DNA of 64,000 nt, taken from assembly GCA_029204225.1 (NCBI GenBank), contig CM055113.1:19983798-20047797 (forward strand), in the 5' to 3' direction. The notes beneath the pieces are model-generated. The model was given only the letters and a program-made list of their open reading frames with translations. It ran no database searches and was not told where the DNA came from. Of the stretch, positions 58,330 through 64,000 are shown in pieces; the stretch's first letter is position 1; the number at the start of each line of letters is the position of its first letter. The stretch is from Diphasiastrum complanatum (lineage: Eukaryota > Streptophyta > Lycopodiopsida > Lycopodiales > Lycopodiaceae). The position numbers were made by a program, and so were the translations under genes.

Positions 58330-60573
58330 CAAAACTAGGAAAACTTGAATCTTTGATGTCCTACTTTCCAGAGCACGATTTTGAAAATACCTGGGCAATC
58401 CTCAACGATTTGAAGATAGAAGTCTAGAATGCAGAGAAAAGGGTTTTTCCCAAAACTCACGAACTGGAGTCTCTCAGTTTGCATTCAGCTTTTAAGTAAA
58501 CCTTGAGGTTTTTTATCATATACTTAGCTGCATATGAAAGCAACTCCGGCCCTCAATTCTTGGATTGCAGACATATTCAAGAACATTCAGAAGATTGCTC
58601 CTGTATGCAAGTCCTTTTGGCAAAGAAGAGGGTAAGCAGCGTGTTAACGAGGGGTGTTACAAAGTAAATCATATATTTATTTTAAACATCACAGTTAGAA
58701 ACTGGAGGAATACACAAGTATGATCCTAAAGGTATAATTTTTTATTGACTCAGAAATCTGTACACCTCCATGAATTGAAGCACAGCAGTAAAGAGTGTAT
58801 CATTCTTTGGCAGCTATAGAATCTATAACAAAAGCAATGAGCTCAAATGTGACCATCAATCAAATCAGTTCCATATACCCTCAAAACTTTTTGGAAATGT
58901 TCAAAAAAAGTGAAGTACCCCATGTATAGCAATAATCAATTTTTAGATGAGAAAACAATAGGTTTCGGCGCAAGCCTAAGTCTCTGCCATTATTAGCAAT
59001 TGCAGTATGCTCGAAAACCTTACCATGCACCAACATAGAAAATACAGAGGTAGAGCAGCTCACTATTTTGGTCCAAAGCACAAGTCCGGAGAGAAAACGC
59101 AAGCTGAAAAGCATGCACAAGAGTGCTATGGCTGGAAGTCTGCGTAATCAAGAATATTTCCATCAAAACTACTCAATACAATCCTCATAAGGGCAACAAA
59201 AGGTCAGTGTACATGTACATTATAGCTGCATAGAAAAGAACGTAAGAGCTAAGTTGTACAATATGAAAACTGGAAAAGCGTCAAACATGCAAAAAGTAAA
59301 ATATTTGATTGGAAGTAGCTTAATAATGTCTATAAAGCATAAAGTATGCTACATGAACGTGTACATGGATTTTAAGACATGAGGAATTGGTGGGCTGAGT
59401 CGAGACTGCTTCTAAGAAAAAGTGTGCAAAAAACAACTGTCAACAAGGTTGGAACACTAGATTGTAGGCCGCTCTCTCTATTTGCCATCCCTTCTCTTCA
59501 ATTGCTAGCTATTCCATTAGACTTTTCCACCAACAGACCCTTCCAGTGCAATGGTAGAACGAGACACTTCCTACAACCAACCCTTGTGGTATTTGCTACA
59601 TGAGAGGCTAGAGCTGGTCCTTGAGCAAATTGACTCTATAAAAGAGAAAATTGTGAAACTTAGGGTGAAGGTAGCAAGTTTGACGCAACAGAATACAATG
59701 GAAGATTTTTCGGTAAAAGATATAAGACCTTGAGCATAGATTAGAACAAGACAAAAAAGAAGCAAAGCCTTGGACAGCCATAGTCCAAGATACTGAGAAA
59801 GAATAGTGGCAATGATTCAGCCATACCCTTGGAAGGTGAATTGAGGGAGAGTAAAGCCCTCATTCAGGGTACGCAACATTCCAAACACAAATGACTCTCT
59901 ACATGAGGCTCGTCACTATCTTGATCATAGTTGCACTCAGATTCCGAAACGCGGTCCAGAATCATGTTTCGGAAATTTTATAGAAACGTTCAAAATCGTT
60001 TTTTTTTTTATTTTTTTTGATGGGTATCCGATGAAAGCTCTAACTAAGAGCATTATTACTGTGTAGTTTGCCGAATGTTTCGGGTACAATTCGGTCCAAT
60101 TTAGGTGCATTAATCCATGTTGGGTTCTATCAAGGATAAAAATTCAAAACTAACCTCTAGCCTGTTCGTTACGATCACACATGATTCCAGTGGGACAGGG
60201 ACAGGGACAGAGAACTGTAGAGCAATTGTACCTCGCTTTTTGCTTCAGGGGGGCGCTGCTCCCCCTGCACCCCCCCTAAGATAAAAATGGGGGGGTGATG
60301 CGCGCCGATAAGGGTCCAATATCTATGCCCCCAACTGTATGCACATTGCACTCACATCTCCAGTGAAATGATTGCAAAAGTGATCATCATCCATAGAGTT
60401 GATAGCCCAAACTATAGCATTAACAATTACTGAGGACCAAAGCAAATAACAACCAAATAGCTACTGACTTTTATCTGTTTGTGCCCTATCTACTACACTT
60501 CTAGGAGGCAAAAAAAAAAATTAAAATTTAAAATTTAAAATTTTTGCACGGTGCGATTTGCGAATCGCGGACC
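58330..60573. other. Stretch without recognised gene
   Basis: Only short frames, including one of 60 codons (59551-59733) with a Lys/Glu/Leu-rich coiled-coil look (LEQIDSIKEKIVKLRVKVASL). Near 60195 are three GGGACA units, and near 60245 a C/G-run. Missing EFR3-like exons were looked for here and not found. Confidence 0.4.
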
Positions 60574-60593
60574 CAGCAAATCGCGATTTGCTG
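60574..60593. repeat. Perfect 20-bp palindrome
   Basis: CAGCAAATCGCGATTTGCTG, with GCGATT-TGCG-AATCGC just before it. Confidence 0.85.
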
Positions 60594-60734
60594 CAACTAT
60601 GAATAGTAGAATTATGAATACCTTGTGCATGGGCATTGTGTGATGTATCTTAATGTCTGATTGTGTCCTCAGTCATCTAAGTGTGTCAATTACCAATCGT
60701 TCTATTTCCAAAGTAACAACACTTGGTTTTCCTT

Positions 60735-60885
60735 TAACAAAAGGCTAGGAATAAACCAAGCAAAAACAGAAAAACCTCAAAAACGTTTCGCCGTTTCTTT
60801 CCCGACAGAGCCGATTCTTTCCTGTTTCAAACACGTTGCGAAAAGGCTTTTCGAAAAGGTCCACGGAACATTGCAACATGCAGAT
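60735..60885 (+). repeat. Dispersed repeat, copy 2
   Basis: Partner of 50755-50910 in the same orientation. Confidence 0.55.
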
Positions 60886-61259
60886 GTATGGATGATAACC
60901 TTACCTACATAAAGATGGAAAAGCATTGTAATGCTTTCCAAGAAGCCAATTAATGGCAGATAGATCATATTCCATGACAATAGGCCACATTCTATGGACA
61001 GCAGTACTTTTCCAAGCAACGACGCATAGAGAGTTGGGCCTCTAGGTGCCCTGTGGTCCCAACCACACCCATTGTGGATACATTTCTAGAATTGCAACAA
61101 TATCCATACATCTTTGACAACATAAGACCTTCATGATTTTATACATGGTGGGAATATTATAGTATTAATGGACATAGATGAGAATCAGGAAAGGTTTGGA
61201 GACATTATCATGCCTCATTTAGGACTCAATGTGTCATGCAAAGATGAGATCAGTTGATG

Positions 61260-62350
61260 GTAGAGGTTCGTGTGGTTTGGTATGCCTAAACAGAGTTCCA
61301 ACACCCAGTTTTGGTGGTTATACATGATGAGCGAGCGCATTACAGGTGGGTTGAGCTAAATGGACGTGTCGTTGGTCTAGAGAAAAATGTGTACGTTGTA
61401 GCATGTTATTTTCCGCCAAAGATTAACCTAATAAGCAAGGATACAAGCTTCCCATGGACTAATATATCATCTAGCATCATCTCATATTCAAAGAGAGGAT
61501 ATGTACTATTTTTGGGTGACTCGAACAAGAGGACAGCAGTTGATAATTATGATGTGAAACCCTCTACGTATCTACTATCCAAGCAATTGACAATGAGGAG
61601 TTGAGTATTCTCAAAGCATTTGCACATATAGATGTCTAGCCACTACGAGAATCTTATTATTATTAGGGCTGATCTCATATCTGGTCATTTATAATGGCCT
61701 AGCTAGATGACTCACTTAAAGAGATTTCACTTGTCATTCCAATAAAGAGATTATCGCATGGGGCTAGCCACTATTGTCTTTTACTCTATATATATTTGAC
61801 CTGATTGTCTCCCCAACTACAATCTTTGAGCATTCTTCCCTCTCTTTTCACCTTAAATTAGTTATAAACTAAGCATCCTCAACCTCACCATTTGCGACTC
61901 ATGCCCCACATTACAACTTTAGTACTGCTCACATTCCCTTATACCAAGAGTCACTTCTCTCAACATTTCATCATCTTAATAGTCCACTAAACATTCAAAC
62001 CACCTTCCTTACCGTCACTCTTCAAATGCACCTTCTCTTTCATTTCCTTCTAAGCCGTATGAACCAGAATCAAAATCTCATCACATTTTTCCTCATAATA
62101 CCTGGTATGGTGAGGATTGTCGTCGTCTACACCTCCAAGTCAACTATGCCTACATCTCTTCTCTTACGTCCTTCATGAGACCAAACGCCAATGCGACACC
62201 TTAATCAAACGTAAGAAATCTACTTACATGCAAGCTCAAAATAAGAGACTCCTTAACCTCTTAGATAGCTCTTCATCAAGTACCTTCTGGCATGAGTTCA
62301 TTCCACTGCCATCTCCATCACCATCTCTCCTAGACCCTCAGGGTATTCAT
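61260..62350 (+). pseudogene. LINE (L1-type) endonuclease and linker relic
   Basis: The frame 61311-61604 reads VVIHDERAHYRWVELNG, NVYVVACYFPP and YVLFLGDSN (where active enzymes have GDFN), the middle and end of an apurinic-type endonuclease. After decayed sequence a basic helix typical of the linker before LINE RT is seen at about 62205-62310 (IKRKKSTYMQAQNKRLLNLLD, WHEFIP). The RT is missing: a copia relic starts at 62350-62593. Stops and shifts throughout. Confidence 0.7.
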
Positions 62351-62592
62351 TGTTCACCCCCTTGACGGTATGTGAAGCCATTGATAAGTCTAATTGTAAC
62401 CAAGCCAAAGAAAAGGTAGAGGACCTTGAGGCTCAACTTCTTATTCAAGTTGCTGATATCATCTCCGATATGCTTGCGACCCGTCTTAATGTTGTTGTAC
62501 TCTATGGTTTTCCTTTTTCTTGGTGTAACCATATCATTCATCTAATCCATGAAAGTGGTGGCCCAATGAGACCGGAAAACTAGCACCCCATC

Positions 62593-63198
62593 ATGATTGG
62601 AACATCACTGCTAAGCTCCAAGAGGGAGGATTTCCAAGAGCATGCCTTGGCTTCTAAGAAGAAGCAAAACTCAGCCAAGGACAAGAAGAAAGGAAAAGGC
62701 AAAAACAACGGAGCACCACAAGCACTTGAGCAAGGAATGGAGAACTTGCAAATCTTAGAAGCACAATCCTCCTCAAATACCTCTTCCACACCTCGAAGGA
62801 AGGAGAATTGCAATTATTGTGGTAAATATGGAAAAGAAGGGCACAAAGATCCAGATGTGATATTTGATGAGGATCACTCACCTCGTGTGGAGGAACACGA
62901 GAAAGAGGGAACAAGTGAGCTTGTTCCAATACTTGATGCCAAGCATGATGAACCGCATCCACATATTAAGGAGTCTCAGGATGATCATATGAGTGATCAA
63001 GAGGAGGAATTCGAGAAGGCTAAGAAGCGGAAGGAAAGGGGCAAAGTTGTTGAGTCCTATTCACCATCTTCATCACCAACTACGAGGAAGAAGTTTCCCA
63101 AGTGGTATTGGCAACCTGTACAGGATGGTATGATATTGGATGAGGGAGATCTCAAAGGCTTAAGCCCATCAGCATGGACACCAGGAGACAAACTTTGA
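62593..63198 (+). pseudogene. Copia Gag tail fused to integrase tail
   Basis: A 201-codon open frame. Residues 1-70 are a basic Lys-rich Gag tail. CNYCGKYGKEGHK is the first three zinc ligands of a CCHC knuckle (about 62810-62855). Instead of the last Cys the frame jumps to DVIFDEDHSP, which is the end of copia integrase. An acidic linker follows, as is usual before RT. So protease and most of integrase were deleted in frame. Confidence 0.78.
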
Positions 63199-63202
63199 GC
63201 TT

Positions 63203-64000
63203 ATGACCACTATTTTGGATTCACAAGATCCGCATACATCTGTTGAGGCAGCAGATGAGAAGGTATGGCAACAAGCCATGCAAGAGGCGTATGACTCCAT
63301 CCTCAAGAATGATACATGGGACTTGGTGAAGCTACCAAAAGGGAAGCGTCCTATCGGGTGTGAATGTGTCTATAGGACCAAATACAAATCGGATGGGAGC
63401 ATTGAAAAACATAAGGCAAGGTTAGTGGCCAAAGGCTATGCGCAGCAGGATGGCTTGGACTACGATGAGACGTTTGCACCCGTGGCTAAGATGACGTCTA
63501 TCTAGATGGTCTTAGTATTGGCTGCATTCTATGATTGGGAGGTCCATCATATGGACGTAAAGAGTGCTTTTCTCAATGGACAGCTGGCTGAAAAGGTTTA
63601 CACGGACCAGCCACAAGGCTTTGAGGCGAAGGGCAAGGGCAAGGAAACTATGGTATGCAACTTAAAAAGGCCGTATACGGTTTGAAACAGACACCCAAGG
63701 CCTAATATAGTCATATAGACGACTCTTTTGCCAAGGAGCATTTTAAAAAGAGCCGTTCGGATTGCAACTTGTATGTGAAGAAGGAAGATGGGAACACCGT
63801 CTCAATAGTTCTCTATGTGGATGACTTAGTCATCACGGGTAACAATGGGAAGCTGATTACAAAAGTGAAGGCTCATTTGTCAAATGAGTTTGAAATGAAA
63901 GATTTGGCTTTAATCCACTATTGCCTAGGTTTGGAGGTTTGGAGAAAGCAAAATTGTGTGTTCATTTCGGAGGCAAATTATGCATGTGAAGTCTTGGAGA
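63203..64000 (+). pseudogene. Copia reverse transcriptase relic, runs out of the window
   Basis: Reads WQQAMQEAYDSILKNDTWDLV, ARLVAKGYAQ, DYDETFAPVAKM then TAG at 63503-63505 (63203-63505 is one frame). It continues with HHMDVKSAFLNGQL, a shift near 63665, VYGLKQ, and the intact catalytic YVDD near 63818, then HLSNEFEMKDL. The connection to RNase H lies beyond the end. Confidence 0.92.

Noticed and set aside
60240-60300. G-run/C-run stretch as a G-quadruplex regulator
   Set aside because: The runs are uneven, and no gene start is close; it may be simple low complexity.
1-64000. CRISPR arrays, operons or bacterial systems
   Set aside because: The regular repeats are LTR, leader or microsatellite copies, and the genes have plant introns.

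Overview
The window reads as land-plant nuclear DNA from a repeat-rich, AT-leaning genome. It has plant-type LTR retrotransposons with the tRNA-Met primer site TGGTATCAGAGC, plant DNA transposons (hAT and CACTA), and two recognisable plant gene families with GT-AG introns: a GDSL esterase/lipase and the C-terminal half of an EFR3/SEMI-ROLLED-LEAF2-like protein. Nothing in the sequence fixes the species. A large repeat-rich genome such as a fern, lycophyte or gymnosperm would fit, but that is a guess.

Layout. 1-5.9 kb: tandem relics of a copia-type element (LTR, leader, gag/protease, then a second LTR and leader), a gypsy integrase relic (-) and a copia relic (+). 6.07-9.73 kb and 30.21-34.34 kb: two arms of a large inverted duplication, each carrying a GDSL esterase/lipase gene. 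The right copy (31162-32947, +) is intact: five exons, 361 codons. The left copy (7094-8779, -) has lost its catalytic serine block and carries frameshifts. A third exon-5 fragment lies at 26.73-26.87 kb against a copia LTR. The roughly 20 kb between the arms is nested transposon debris: a chromovirus end, a MITE, a broken histone H3-like gene with a long C-terminal extension, a CACTA relic, gypsy RT and gag/protease relics, duplicated copia pieces, a nearly complete copia pol and a gypsy pol. 35-45 kb: a copia element (-) with its 5' LTR, a gypsy gag (-) and a second copia gag (-) with a GAAGC-rich LTR. 46.3-50.5 kb: a hAT transposase relic (+) with a solo LTR in one intron. 52.2-54.7 kb: six intact phase-compatible exons of the EFR3/SRL2-like gene (-). 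55.67-58.32 kb: a young non-autonomous LTR retrotransposon with 434-bp LTRs and a perfect 5-bp target duplication. 61.3-62.35 kb: a LINE endonuclease relic. 62.6 kb to the end: a copia relic entering its reverse transcriptase.

Only the right-arm GDSL gene and the EFR3-like exons look like working host genes. The most interesting leftovers are the asymmetric decay of the GDSL inverted duplication, the H3-like relic with its extended tail and neighbouring orphan ORF, an orphan 196-codon ORF just downstream of a chromovirus LTR promoter, and the recent LTR element beside the EFR3-like exons. All calls come from reading the sequence by eye; no database search was run.
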